A stretch of DNA of 64,000 bases from Eubacteriales bacterium (GCA_028705775.1 JAQWCW010000014.1:1-64000); one strand, 5' to 3'; positions 31,912-40,059 are shown, counted from the first letter of the stretch. Notes: a model not told the origin generated them from the letters alone. Numbers and translations: made by a program.

Positions 31912-31952
31912 CCTAAAGCCTCCTCCATAGATAGTTTCGGAGTATTCTATAA

Positions 31953-31980
31953 ATTATAGCTGTTGCGGCGGAAATGTCAA
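31953..31980 (-). promoter_or_regulatory. Promoter of the 2-oxoacid oxidoreductase operon
   Basis: Consensus TTGACA and TATAAT on the minus strand with a 16-base spacer. Confidence 0.8.
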
Positions 31981-32302
31981 ACAAGCTCGCGCATAAAAGC
32001 GGCAAACCGAAGCCAAAGAACACGAAAAATGCAGAATCAGTCGGGCATGGCGCAAAAGCAAGCTCGATTTTGCAGGAATCGCTGCCCCTGTATGTTCTTT
32101 AAGGCGGCGCAGGCGAGCGGCAAGGCGCTTTCGCGCCATAGCGTGAGCGCCCTGCCGATATACGAGGAAAAAAGCCAAAGCGTCAGCCGCCGGAACTCAG
32201 CAGATGAGCAAAAGCTTATCCGCCGCAGTTTCCCCTTTTGCAGAGCCGGTCGAGCCGCCGTATGCAAGCCCGAATAATCACGCGCCGCAAGCAAGTGAAT
32301 TA
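31981..32302. other. Intergenic stretch with no recognised gene
   Basis: Between the divergent oxidoreductase promoter and the YeaQ/YmgE-like promoter. Open frames here lack ribosome sites and resemble no family I know. Confidence 0.4.
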
Positions 32303-32331
32303 TTGACTAAATGGCAAAGCAATGTTAAAAT
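32303..32331 (+). promoter_or_regulatory. Promoter of the YeaQ/YmgE-like gene
   Basis: TTGACT and TAAAAT separated by 17 bases, 37 bases before the start codon. Confidence 0.75.
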
Positions 32332-32368
32332 AGCAAAGTATACAAAACGAATAAAGGAGTCTTGAAGC

Positions 32369-32614
32369 ATGAACATTTGGGGAATTCTCGTCAGCTTGGC
32401 TATCGGCGCCCTTTGCGGCTGGCTTGCAGGCAAAATCATGAACACGAAGCAGACAATGCTTATGAATATTATTCTGGGCGTTGTCGGCGGCTTTGTCTTC
32501 TCGCTTATCGCGGGATTGATTGGCATCTCCGCCTCGAACATCATCGGAGAGGTCATCTTCGGCACTGTCGGCGCCTGCCTCTGCATCTGGGGCTACGGAA
32601 AGCTCAAGAAGTAA
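32369..32614 (+). CDS. GlsB/YeaQ/YmgE-family small membrane protein
   Basis: 81 residues with three hydrophobic segments rich in Gly: LVSLAIGALCGWLAGKIMN, then a TM with LGVVGGFVFSLIAGLIG, then IFGTVGACLCIWGYG. This is the transglycosylase-associated/stress-induced membrane family; its molecular role is not known. GGAG precedes the ATG and a good promoter and terminator bracket it, so it is monocistronic. Confidence 0.88.
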   Translation: MNIWGILVSLAIGALCGWLAGKIMNTKQTMLMNIILGVVGGFVFSLIAGLIGISASNIIGEVIFGTVGACLCIWGYGKLKK

Positions 32615-32635
32615 GCTTTATCTCCGCGCAGCAAA

Positions 32636-32680
32636 AGCGCCTCGGTTACAAGCATTGATTGCTTGAGCGGGGCGCTTTTT
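32636..32680. terminator. Terminator shared by the YeaQ-like and Rrf2 genes
   Basis: Outer 9-bp stem (AGCGCCTCG with CGGGGCGCT) and inner AAGC/GCTT; T run on the plus side and an A run before it. Confidence 0.75.
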
Positions 32681-32698
32681 ATATATAGATAAGCGTTT

Positions 32699-33109
32699 CT
32701 ATTCCCTTGGCTTTGACAAATCCTCAATGGTGATTCCGTCAAAGTACTTGTTTGTCATGTCGAAAAAACCGCTCCACATCGGGAGCGTAGCGCAGTACGC
32801 GCTTCGCGGACAAGGCTCCGCGCATTTAGAAAGACACGATACGGGAGCAAGGTCGCCCTCGGTAAGCCGCAGGATTTCGCCCGCAGTATACTCCTTCGGG
32901 CTTCTTACGAGGCGATAGCCGCCGCCCTTGCCCTGCACACCCTCGACAAGCCCGTTCTTTACAAGAATCGGAAGGATTCTTTCAAGATATTTCAGGGATA
33001 TTTCCTGCCGCAGCGCGACTTCCTTCATCGGGATATAGCCGCTTTCAGTATGCTGCGCAAGGTCTATCATAACCCGCAAAGCATACCTGCCCCTTGTGGA
33101 TATCATCAT
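32699..33109 (-). CDS. Rrf2-family transcription regulator (CymR/IscR-like)
   Basis: 136 residues from the ATG at 33109, which has GGAGG 8 bases before it. The N-terminal winged helix contains STRGRYALRVMIDLA and the recognition part SLKYLERILPIL, then KGGGYRLVR. The sensor region has four cysteines (C92, C96, C100, C106); IscR binds a 2Fe-2S cluster with three in this region. It is last in an operon with metY and cysK. In Bacillus, CymR represses cysteine genes and is controlled by binding CysK, so the gene order suggests a CymR-like role with autoregulation. The ligand here is an inference. Confidence 0.82.
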   Translation of the reverse strand: MMISTRGRYALRVMIDLAQHTESGYIPMKEVALRQEISLKYLERILPILVKNGLVEGVQGKGGGYRLVRSPKEYTAGEILRLTEGDLAPVSCLSKCAEPCPRSAYCATLPMWSGFFDMTNKYFDGITIEDLSKPRE

Positions 33110-33143
33110 TGTCATCTCCTCCGAAAAGCGGGAAGCTCCCTAA

Positions 33144-34076
33144 TCAATCCGCGAAAAGCGGAGTTGAAAGATAGCGGTCGCCTGTATCGGGAAGAAGCGC
33201 GACAATGGTTTTCCCCTCAGATTCCGCGCGCTTTGCGATTTCAATCGCGGCATAAAGCGCAGCGCCGGAGGATATGCCGACAAGCACTCCCTCGCTTTTG
33301 CCAATCAGCCTTCCGGCTGAGAATGCGTCTTTATCGGATACGGCGATGATTTCGTCATAGATTTCCGTGTTCAAAACCTCCGGAACAAAGCCCGCGCCGA
33401 TTCCCTGAATTCCATGCGCGCCCGCAACGCCCGTTGAAAGCACAGCCGAGGTCAGCGGCTCTACAGCGGCAATCTTCACTTCGGGATTTTTCGCCTTCAG
33501 GTATTCGCCTACGCCCGTTATCGTTCCGCCCGTGCCGACTCCCGCTACGAAAACGTCAACCTTCCCATCCGTATCCTCCCAGATTTCAGGGCCGGTCGTT
33601 TCAAAATGCGCTTTGGGGTTCGCGGGATTGACGAACTGCCCCGGAATAAAGCTGTCCGGAATGCCCGCCGCAAGTTCCTCTGCCTTGGCGATTGCGCCCT
33701 TCATTCCCTTTTTGCCGTCCGTAAGCACAAGCTCCGCGCCGTACGCCTTCATAAGCTGGCGGCGCTCGACGGACATCGTTTCGGGCATTACGATGATTAT
33801 GCGATAACCCCTCACGGCTGCCATAAGGGCAAGCCCGATTCCCGTGTTTCCGCTTGTCGGCTCGATGATTACCGAGCCGGATTTAAGCTTTCCGCTCTTC
33901 TCCGCGTCCTCAATCATCGCCTTTGCGACCCTGTCCTTTACCGAACCGGCGGGATTGAAATACTCAAGCTTTGCAAGCAGCCGCGCCTTCAGCCCGAACT
34001 TTTTCTCAATATTCGTAAGCTCCAGAAGCGGGGTTTTTCCAATCAGCTCATCCGCGGTTTTGTATACCTTGCCCAT
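33144..34076 (-). CDS. cysK: Cysteine synthase A (O-acetylserine sulfhydrylase)
   Basis: 310 residues of the PLP fold-type II family. The cofactor lysine is K47 in NPAGSVKDR, the phosphate/substrate loop is TSGNTGIG, and GVGTGGTITG is the glycine-rich PLP-phosphate site. It makes cysteine from O-acetylserine and sulfide. The start at 34076 is placed by AGGAG 8 bases upstream; an ATG two codons earlier is too close. It follows metY by 12 bases. If the neighbouring regulator is CymR-like, CysK may also be its corepressor. Confidence 0.94.
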   Translation of the reverse strand: MGKVYKTADELIGKTPLLELTNIEKKFGLKARLLAKLEYFNPAGSVKDRVAKAMIEDAEKSGKLKSGSVIIEPTSGNTGIGLALMAAVRGYRIIIVMPETMSVERRQLMKAYGAELVLTDGKKGMKGAIAKAEELAAGIPDSFIPGQFVNPANPKAHFETTGPEIWEDTDGKVDVFVAGVGTGGTITGVGEYLKAKNPEVKIAAVEPLTSAVLSTGVAGAHGIQGIGAGFVPEVLNTEIYDEIIAVSDKDAFSAGRLIGKSEGVLVGISSGAALYAAIEIAKRAESEGKTIVALLPDTGDRYLSTPLFAD

Positions 34077-34088
34077 ACTCATTTCTCC

Positions 34089-35372
34089 TTATTTCACCAA
34101 TTCAAAGCCGCGCTTCAAATCGGAGATAATGTCGTCAATATGCTCCGTTCCGATGGAAAGACGAACGGTTGTCGGTCTGATTCCGCTTGAAAGCAGCTCG
34201 CTCTCGCTCATCTGCGAATGCGTTGTGGACGCAGGATGGATTACAAGGCTCTTTACATCCGCCACATTCGCAAGCAGGGAGAACAGCTCAAGGCTTTCCG
34301 TGAACCTTTTCGCCTTTTCAGCGCCGCCCTTTATATCAAAGGTGAAGATTGACGCCGCCCCGTTCGGGAAATAGCGGGAGTAAAGCTCCTTCTGCCTTCC
34401 GGAGGAAAGCGAGGGATGATTGACCCTTTCGACCTGCGGATGGTTTTTCAGAAAATCCACAACACGCAAGGCGTTCTCGGTATGCCTTTCCATGCGCAGG
34501 GAAAGCGTTTCAAGCCCCTGAAGCAGCAGGAAGGAATTGAAAGGGGATATCGTCGCGCCCTGGTCCCTCATCAGCGTCGTGCGCAGCTTCATTATATAGG
34601 CGGCGCTGCCGCACGCCTTGCTGAAAATTATTCCGTGATACGAGGGATTCGGCTTTGTGATTCCGGCAAACTTATCATTCTGCTCATAGTCGAACCTGCC
34701 CGAATCAACAACGACGCCGCCCATTACCGTTCCGTGACCGCCGATAAACTTGGTTGCGGAATGCACCACAATATCCGCTCCGTGTTCAATCGGGCGCAGA
34801 AGATACGGGGTCGCAAACGTATTATCCACAACAAGCGGGATTCCGTTTCTGTGAGCGATTTCGGCAACGGCTTCAATATCCAGAATATCAGAGTTCGGGT
34901 TTCCCAGAGTTTCTGCGTAAAGCAGCTTGGTTTCGGGGCGTATCGCCCTTTCAAAGTTTTCCGGCTCGGCAGGGTCGACGAAGGTTACGTCTATCCCCTG
35001 TTCCCTGAGCGTATTTGCAAACAGGTTATACGTTCCGCCATACACATTCCCTGACGACACGATATGGTCGCCCGCGCGCGCGATATTCTGAACCGCATAG
35101 GTGATTGCCGCAGAGCCGGAGGCGGTCGCAAGCGCCCCGATTCCGCCCTCAAGCGCGGCGATTCGCTTTTCAAACACGTCGGAGGTCGGGTTCATCAGCC
35201 GCGTATAAATATTTCCGCCCTCTGTAAGCCCGAAGCGGCTTGCAGCCTGCTCCGAATTCTTGAACACATAGGAGGTCGTTGCGTAAATCGGTACTGCGCG
35301 CGCGTCCGTAGCGGAATCGGGCGTTTCCTGACCCGCGTGAACCTGCAGGGTTTCAAACCTGTAATCAGCCAT
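34089..35372 (-). CDS. metY: O-acetylhomoserine sulfhydrylase / aminocarboxypropyltransferase
   Basis: 427 residues from the ATG at 35372, of the Cys/Met-metabolism PLP family. The PLP lysine is K208 in [11 protein letters not shown] and the loop before it is [12 protein letters not shown]. Length and the insertion after the PLP lysine ([20 protein letters not shown]) fit O-acetylhomoserine sulfhydrylases rather than cystathionine synthases of about 380 residues. It produces homocysteine from O-acetylhomoserine and sulfide. A 35-codon leader ORF ends 5 bases before its start, and the promoter is overlaid by an inverted repeat. Confidence 0.92.
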   Translation of the reverse strand: MADYRFETLQVHAGQETPDSATDARAVPIYATTSYVFKNSEQAASRFGLTEGGNIYTRLMNPTSDVFEKRIAALEGGIGALATASGSAAITYAVQNIARAGDHIVSSGNVYGGTYNLFANTLREQGIDVTFVDPAEPENFERAIRPETKLLYAETLGNPNSDILDIEAVAEIAHRNGIPLVVDNTFATPYLLRPIEHGADIVVHSATKFIGGHGTVMGGVVVDSGRFDYEQNDKFAGITKPNPSYHGIIFSKACGSAAYIMKLRTTLMRDQGATISPFNSFLLLQGLETLSLRMERHTENALRVVDFLKNHPQVERVNHPSLSSGRQKELYSRYFPNGAASIFTFDIKGGAEKAKRFTESLELFSLLANVADVKSLVIHPASTTHSQMSESELLSSGIRPTTVRLSIGTEHIDDIISDLKRGFELVK

Positions 35373-35377
35373 ATAAA

Positions 35378-35485
35378 TCAATCCCTTTCGGTCGTTTTAT
35401 ATAATGAGCGTCCTGCATTTTGGCGCAGCCGCATTCGACCGAAACGGGAATTTGCCCTCACAAGGCTTTCAAAATAGTCCTTCAT
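35378..35485 (-). CDS. Candidate 35-residue leader ORF of metY
   Basis: On the minus strand GAGGTG lies a few bases before an ATG at 35485. The frame (MKDYFESLVRANS, then an Arg-rich stretch RFGRMRLRQNAGRS) runs to a TGA 5 bases before the metY ATG. The spacing favours translational coupling. It is a basic peptide with no cysteine and only two Met, so a simple attenuation peptide is not obvious. It could be a small functional protein. Confidence 0.5.
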   Translation of the reverse strand: MKDYFESLVRANSRFGRMRLRQNAGRSLYKTTERD

Positions 35486-35513
35486 CTGCTCACCTCAGCC
35501 CATCGGGGATATT

Positions 35514-35571
35514 ACCTACCGAATAGGTTGGTGATATAATAGCACTCAATACCTACCATGTCAATAGGTAT
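35514..35571 (-). promoter_or_regulatory. metY-cysK-Rrf2 promoter with two inverted-repeat operators
   Basis: The promoter is TTGACA (35564-35559), a 17-base spacer, then TATTAT (35541-35536). Its -35 box sits inside ATACCTA-9 bases-TAGGTAT (35549-35571). A second dyad, ACCTA-5-TAGGT (35514-35528), lies just downstream of the -10 box. Both share the half-site ACCTA, so one repressor could bind both and block RNA polymerase. The Rrf2 protein of this operon is the natural candidate. Confidence 0.7.
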
Positions 35572-35619
35572 TTTGGAAAACATGAGAAATACATATTCGG
35601 GGCGCGCCGCGCTTTCTTC

Positions 35620-35659
35620 CTATTATAATTAAAATGCCGCCCCTTTCTATAGGAACGGC
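35620..35659 (-). terminator. Terminator of the TetR/small-membrane-protein operon
   Basis: 8-bp stem with wobbles (GCCGTTCC with GGGGCGGC) followed on the minus strand by ATTTTAATT. Confidence 0.6.
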
Positions 35660-35702
35660 GCAAGGATTAGCGACTGCGATTCGCGGAAAATTTCGCTTCC
35701 TA

Positions 35703-35897
35703 TTACTTCTGCTTCTTGCTGTTCTTCAAACGGGTCAGGCTAAAAAGATTGGACAGCACTATGCTTGCAAGCGCAATTGCAAGATAGGTCGTATTCTTAG
35801 GCTCGGTGAATATGGAAAGGCAGAGAAATATGATTCCCGCAATTCCGAAGCCTACGCTCGCAATGATGTACTGTGTATTTCCGTCGCTCTTATTAAT
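35703..35897 (-). CDS. Small membrane protein (64 aa) with a probable ATT start
   Basis: Directly after the TetR stop, a clean frame starts behind a strong GGAGG. It encodes a polar N-terminus (NKSDGNTQY), hydrophobic segment 1 (IIASVGFGIAGIIFLCLSIF), a short polar loop (TEPKNTT), segment 2 (YLAIALASIVLSNLFSL), and a Lys/Arg-rich end (LKNSKKQK). No ATG, GTG or TTG is available in frame. The codon at the right distance (7 bases after GGAGG, at 35897) is ATT, a rare initiator best known from infC. Two spans with both ends likely cytoplasmic. Family unknown; a change in the start codon or a sequencing error are alternatives. Confidence 0.6.
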   Translation of the reverse strand: MNKSDGNTQYIIASVGFGIAGIIFLCLSIFTEPKNTTYLAIALASIVLSNLFSLTRLKNSKKQK

Positions 35898-35914
35898 ATC
35901 AATTCCTCCAAAGC

Positions 35915-36499
35915 TTATAGTTCGTCCCCAACGCCCGACAGAAGCGCAATCAGGCGCTTCAAATCCTCGCGCTGCAAGCGGTATTCCTCGCCGCTCTGAT
36001 AAAGAATGCTGCCGCCCACGCCGAAGGCAAGCAGGTTTACCGCAACATCCGTTGAAAGGTCGGTTTTTGCGATAATCCCCTTTTCAAGATAGTTGTCAAG
36101 AATCTGCCGAATGTATTTTTTCATTACAAGCATCGTGTGCTCGCGGATTGCCGAAAGCACGCTCCAGTGCAGCTTTTTCAGGTACTGCGCCCGAAACTCC
36201 TGCGCTGCTTTGTCTATATAATCAATAAACTTCGTAAGCTCGGGCTCGGGATTGCTTTTTCCGTTTTCGACGATTTCCTTCATCGGCTTTTCATAGGAAA
36301 CGAAGAATAAATCTATCGCCGCCTCAAAAACCGCGTCCTTGGAATCGAAATAATAATAGAAAAGCCCCGCTTCCTTGCCGACCTTCCGCTGTATCATGCG
36401 AATCGAAGTTCCGTCATAGCCACGCTCGAAAAACAGTTCAAGCGCCGCCGCCGCAATTTCGGCTTTTTTAGCCTCGGTTCGCTCCTCATTTTTGACCAT
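35915..36499 (-). CDS. TetR/AcrR-family transcription regulator
   Basis: 194 residues. The N-terminal HTH covers about residues 10-55, with AAALELFFERGYDGTSIRMIQRKVGKEAGLFYYYFDSKD, the classic TetR signature. The C-terminal helical domain binds an unknown ligand. AAGGAG precedes the start. It heads a two-gene operon with the small membrane protein. An inverted repeat flanking its promoter suggests autorepression. Confidence 0.88.
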   Translation of the reverse strand: MVKNEERTEAKKAEIAAAALELFFERGYDGTSIRMIQRKVGKEAGLFYYYFDSKDAVFEAAIDLFFVSYEKPMKEIVENGKSNPEPELTKFIDYIDKAAQEFRAQYLKKLHWSVLSAIREHTMLVMKKYIRQILDNYLEKGIIAKTDLSTDVAVNLLAFGVGGSILYQSGEEYRLQREDLKRLIALLSGVGDEL

Positions 36500-36526
36500 G
36501 CCGCGTCTCCTTTTCGGTTTGACTTT

Positions 36527-36588
36527 TGTTCAAAAATGATTATAGCATACGCGCCGTATATGTCAATATGGTTTTGAATATTGTTCAA
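36527..36588 (-). promoter_or_regulatory. TetR-gene promoter with a flanking operator dyad
   Basis: TTGACA (36566-36561), a 16-base spacer and TATAAT (36544-36539) on the minus strand. Upstream of the -35 box, 36574-36588 is TTGAA-5 bases-TTCAA, and the same TTGTTCAA half-site recurs just after the -10 box (36527-36534). Confidence 0.65.
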
Positions 36589-36687
36589 ATATCGCTTGCA
36601 ACGCGAAAGCCCGATTTCAGACGCGCAGGCAAAAAGCCTCCGCGAACGCTTATACAGCTCCCCCGAACAAGCAGCGCCTTTCGGAGC

Positions 36688-37620
36688 TTATTCCTCAAAA
36701 GCCCCGCGCAGAAACGCGACGCGCTCGCTGACGCATTTTCTTACGATGGGGCTTTTAAACACGATGTCAAAGCCGTGCATAGTCCCCTTCGTGTTTGTAA
36801 GCAGGGCAGAAACGCCCTCGTCCCGAAGGCGCTTTGCATAAAGAATTCCGCCGTCACGAAGCGGGTCAAACTCAGCCGTTTCAATGTATGCGGGCGGGAG
36901 GTCTGCTAGCGAGGGCGCATGAATCGGCGAGGAATATTCGGGCTTTCCCGCGCTTTTGTCCTGCAAATAAAAGCGGCTGTACTTTTCCATATCCTTGCTG
37001 CTGCACATCGGCGTATCGGTGAATTCCCTGTACGATTTGGTTTCGGGCAAAGAGCCTACCGCCGGATACATGAGCATCTGCGCGCACGGAATAGCCCGAC
37101 CGCGCTCCTTTGCCATAAGGCAGACAACGATTGCAAGCTGCGCTCCCGCGCTGTCGCCCGAAACCGCAATTTTTGACGGATTGATTGAAAGCCGTTCGGC
37201 GTTATCAAGCGCCCACCGGTATGCAGCAAAGCAGTCCTCCGGCGTTGCCGGGAAGGGGTGCTTGGGCGCAAGACGGTAATCCACAAAAAGCACCTTGCAG
37301 CGCGCCGAAAGCGCGTACTCCCGCGCAAGGCTGAAATGATACGGCGCGGCAGGCAGAACGAAGCCGCCGCCGTGATAAACGACAAGGCACGGCGCGTTTT
37401 CGCCTATTCCGACAGGCGAATACAAAAGCGCCCTTATCTCGCTTCCGTCCGCAGAGCGGATACTCTCCCTTGTAACGCGCAGCTCCGCCGTCGTTCTTTC
37501 CCTCAGCCATAACAGCTCCATCAGCCGCTGCATAACGGGAAGCATGAAGCGGTTTATTGGCGGTCTCATCCTCGACCACATCTTGAAATCCGGATGAATG
37601 GGATACTCGTTTTTCTTCAT
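36688..37620 (-). CDS. Alpha/beta hydrolase, HSL-type esterase/lipase
   Basis: 310 residues from the ATG at 37620 (an ATG five codons earlier lacks a ribosome site). Oxyanion motif HGGGF (83-87), nucleophile elbow GDSAG with S157, acid in EFDPLRDGG and histidine in GTMHGFD complete the hormone-sensitive-lipase (family IV) set. It probably hydrolyses short acyl esters, in the cytoplasm. It lies 30 bases after the remains of the frameshifted gene, and transcribes toward the TetR gene's promoter. Confidence 0.86.
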   Translation of the reverse strand: MKKNEYPIHPDFKMWSRMRPPINRFMLPVMQRLMELLWLRERTTAELRVTRESIRSADGSEIRALLYSPVGIGENAPCLVVYHGGGFVLPAAPYHFSLAREYALSARCKVLFVDYRLAPKHPFPATPEDCFAAYRWALDNAERLSINPSKIAVSGDSAGAQLAIVVCLMAKERGRAIPCAQMLMYPAVGSLPETKSYREFTDTPMCSSKDMEKYSRFYLQDKSAGKPEYSSPIHAPSLADLPPAYIETAEFDPLRDGGILYAKRLRDEGVSALLTNTKGTMHGFDIVFKSPIVRKCVSERVAFLRGAFEE

Positions 37621-37651
37621 AACGCTCGCCTTCATATTTAATAGGATTTCA

Positions 37652-38205
37652 TCATTGCCTGTTCATCAGCATGACTATGCTTTCTGCTCTTCTGATTGCC
37701 GAAATAATATCCTTGCCGAATTTGCGATAGGTTATATTCTCGTCCGCGGCCGTGCTGATGTCGGTAACGCCTTCGGCGCAGGAGGATGTTATCAGATACC
37801 TTTTCCTTCCACACCTGTTCAAAACCGACGGATTTAAGTATTTCCATATAGCGCTTGTATTTTTCAGCCCATCCGTTTTTCAGATACTCTAGTGCTTGGT
37901 ATACATAAGCCGCTTTGAATTCGCCCATGGTCTTTTTCCTGAGGGCGCAATCGACTTTATCAAAATCGGAGAACGCGTCATACAAATCATCAAGCGTCAC
38001 GGAGGACAAATCCGAAAAAGCTGGGAAATGATGAGACTCATAGTTGAATAGCTCAGACCGCCATCTTTGAAAGCGCCGTTTGTTCGCGCCTTCAAAATCT
38101 CCAGCACCTCGTTCTGAGCAATCTTGTTCTCGCTGCCGTGGTCACAGATGAGATTACAGGCGAATATCGCGTCGAGCGCCATCGAACAGGATATTTAAGC
38201 TTCAT
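37652..38205 (-). pseudogene. Frameshifted gene remnant of unknown family
   Basis: Coding-like sequence runs through changing frames. It begins at an ATG (38205, GGGGGAA upstream; MKLKYPV). It continues in a second frame with AIFACNLICDHGSENKIAQN, then a third with ELFNYESHHFPAFSDLSS through KSVGFEQVWKEK. A last frame shift leads to YLITSSCAEGVTDIST and ends ADENITYRKFGKD...MLMNRQ at 37652. At least three indels are needed for one continuous protein of about 180 residues. I do not recognise the family. Several errors in one short stretch make decay more likely than sequencing error. Confidence 0.55.
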
Positions 38206-38349
38206 TAACTATTCCCCCGCTTGAATTTTCACCGTGCCAATCATTTTATGCAGCACGTCTGTTTCCTCAGCCGCCGGCGCTTCAAATAGCGATTCGCATT
38301 TTTCCAGAAGCGAAACGTCGGCATAGTAAGCGCCGGATATTCCAGAGGA

Positions 38350-40059
38350 TTAGCTTTGCCGCTCCGCTTCCTCCCACTCGTCAATAAACTGCCTTACAGA
38401 CTGCTGCCTTTCACTTCGATTATCGCTCACGGCTTTCGTTGCGACGCTGCAGAGCCTGTCGCAGAGGCTCCACGCCTCGCGGGTACGGTCACAATCGGCA
38501 AAGAGCGCAAAGGCAAGCGCGCCTATTGTGTATACATTTGTAATTTCATCAAAGGGCGCGCCGAGGGTGAATTCCTCCGGCGACATGAAGCGCGAGCTGC
38601 CCCACATACGCCCCATATCGTTCACGCACGGCGTTTTGCGGAAGAAATCAACATCGCAGACGGTCGTGCGCTTTTTGTCAAAGTCATACATAATGCTGCC
38701 GTCGTAAAAGTCTACTGCGATATATCCTTCCGCCGCAGAGTATTCTAGAAACGAAAGCACATCGCGGAATACCGCGAGCTTGGTTTCAATCGGCATAGCC
38801 ATAAACTTCTTGCGGGAAGCGGGATACATCTTGCCCATGCATTCTCCGTCCGCCCACTTAAAAACCATCGCAAAGCCTCCGCCGATTTCCTCCGAGCCGA
38901 TATATTCTATCAGGCTCTCATGCCGGAGCGCTTCATATACGGGGACTGTCGCTTTAAGGCGCGAAACGGCGTCCGAGGGATTCCCCGTATACTGCTCCGT
39001 CGGCGCGCCTGCGAACTTGATAAAATAACGCTCGCCGTTCTTTTCCGTGCCAAAGCAGATATTGCCTGAATCCTGGTCGTCGAAAATCTTGGAAACCGTA
39101 CCGTATTTATTTATGAAATCAAAATCAAATTCGCTTTTCAGCTTATACGGAATTCCGCCTGCGTATTGCAGATAATAGCCCTTGAAATACCATGTCGGAA
39201 CGGGATTTTTCATATTGTCATACCACGAAAGCACTTCCTTTGCCTGATTCAGCATGACGTCAATTTCGCCCTGCCCGAACGAAATCGCCCACGGGAGGCT
39301 TGAAAGCGTATTGCTCGATATGTAAAGGGCAAGCAAGCGCCAGAATTCGTCGGGAACGTCGCCGTCAAAATAGCCGTTCACCATTCCGGACGCAAACAGC
39401 GGCGTTTTCTGCGCGCACCAGACTATGCGGTTGAACTCCTCCCACGGGTCGCCGAAATCGTCGCGGTCAAAGTCAATAATATATAGCTTGCCGTCCTTGC
39501 CAATCATCATGTTTCCGATATGATAGTCGCCGTGCTGATAGCATTGCGGGCGGTTTTTCAGAAGGTGACGGTTTTCGCCGATATAGTCGATGAACGCCTG
39601 CCCGTTTTCGTATATCATTGGGCATTCGCTGTACATTTCAAGCTTTCTGTCGATTTTGCGGTTAAAACGAGTTTCCCAATCCTCCAAATCTTCAGGCGCA
39701 GGGATTGAATGAATCGTTTTCAGAATCCGACCGGCGTCGAGCCCGTAAGCATACTGCTCCGTGTCGGAAAGGGTCGGGATTGTTTCCTCCGCGTCGCTGC
39801 CGTCAATCCATTTTTGCAGGGAATACACGCCCTCGTCGCAGCTTCCGATTTCCACAGGATGGCACATCGAAATCCCCAGCGCCGATACGCGAAGCATCAT
39901 TATAAATTCATTTTTCTTCTTGTCCGATTGCTCCTGCGGCGAAACCCTGAGCAGATATTTTGTGCCGTTTGCCGCTTCCGCGCAGTATTTCCTGTCGCCA
40001 GACCAGCCCTTGGTGATAGGCTCTCGGTTGATTAGCCCGCCGTATATCGTACTTGCCAT
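38350..40059 (-). CDS. Aminoglycoside-phosphotransferase-like protein fused to a Ser/Thr-kinase-like domain
   Basis: About 569 residues, two kinase folds. The N-terminal APH domain has HGDYHIGN (176-183) and IDFDRDDFGDP, the catalytic loop and metal-binding aspartate of small-molecule kinases. The C-terminal part (about 310-560) resembles a eukaryotic-type kinase: YFIKF with K348, VDFYDGS in place of HRDxxxxN, CDVDFF in place of DFG, and SSRFMSPEEF like an activation/APE segment. The canonical HRD is missing, so that half may be weakly active or a pseudokinase. I take the ATG at 40059; a TTG 11 codons upstream is possible. Substrate unknown. Confidence 0.75.
   Translation of the reverse strand: MASTIYGGLINREPITKGWSGDRKYCAEAANGTKYLLRVSPQEQSDKKKNEFIMMLRVSALGISMCHPVEIGSCDEGVYSLQKWIDGSDAEETIPTLSDTEQYAYGLDAGRILKTIHSIPAPEDLEDWETRFNRKIDRKLEMYSECPMIYENGQAFIDYIGENRHLLKNRPQCYQHGDYHIGNMMIGKDGKLYIIDFDRDDFGDPWEEFNRIVWCAQKTPLFASGMVNGYFDGDVPDEFWRLLALYISSNTLSSLPWAISFGQGEIDVMLNQAKEVLSWYDNMKNPVPTWYFKGYYLQYAGGIPYKLKSEFDFDFINKYGTVSKIFDDQDSGNICFGTEKNGERYFIKFAGAPTEQYTGNPSDAVSRLKATVPVYEALRHESLIEYIGSEEIGGGFAMVFKWADGECMGKMYPASRKKFMAMPIETKLAVFRDVLSFLEYSAAEGYIAVDFYDGSIMYDFDKKRTTVCDVDFFRKTPCVNDMGRMWGSSRFMSPEEFTLGAPFDEITNVYTIGALAFALFADCDRTREAWSLCDRLCSVATKAVSDNRSERQQSVRQFIDEWEEAERQS

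Noticed and set aside
35378..35513. SAM riboswitch or T-box upstream of metY
   Set aside because: The leader is only about 140 bases, lacks a T-box sequence and a terminator hairpin, and is mostly occupied by a small ORF.
37638..38009. Open frame of 123 codons on the minus strand as an intact gene
   Set aside because: Its second half (RRRRYRHQHGRGR) is not protein-like, while another frame over the same bases is. It is better explained as part of a frameshifted gene.
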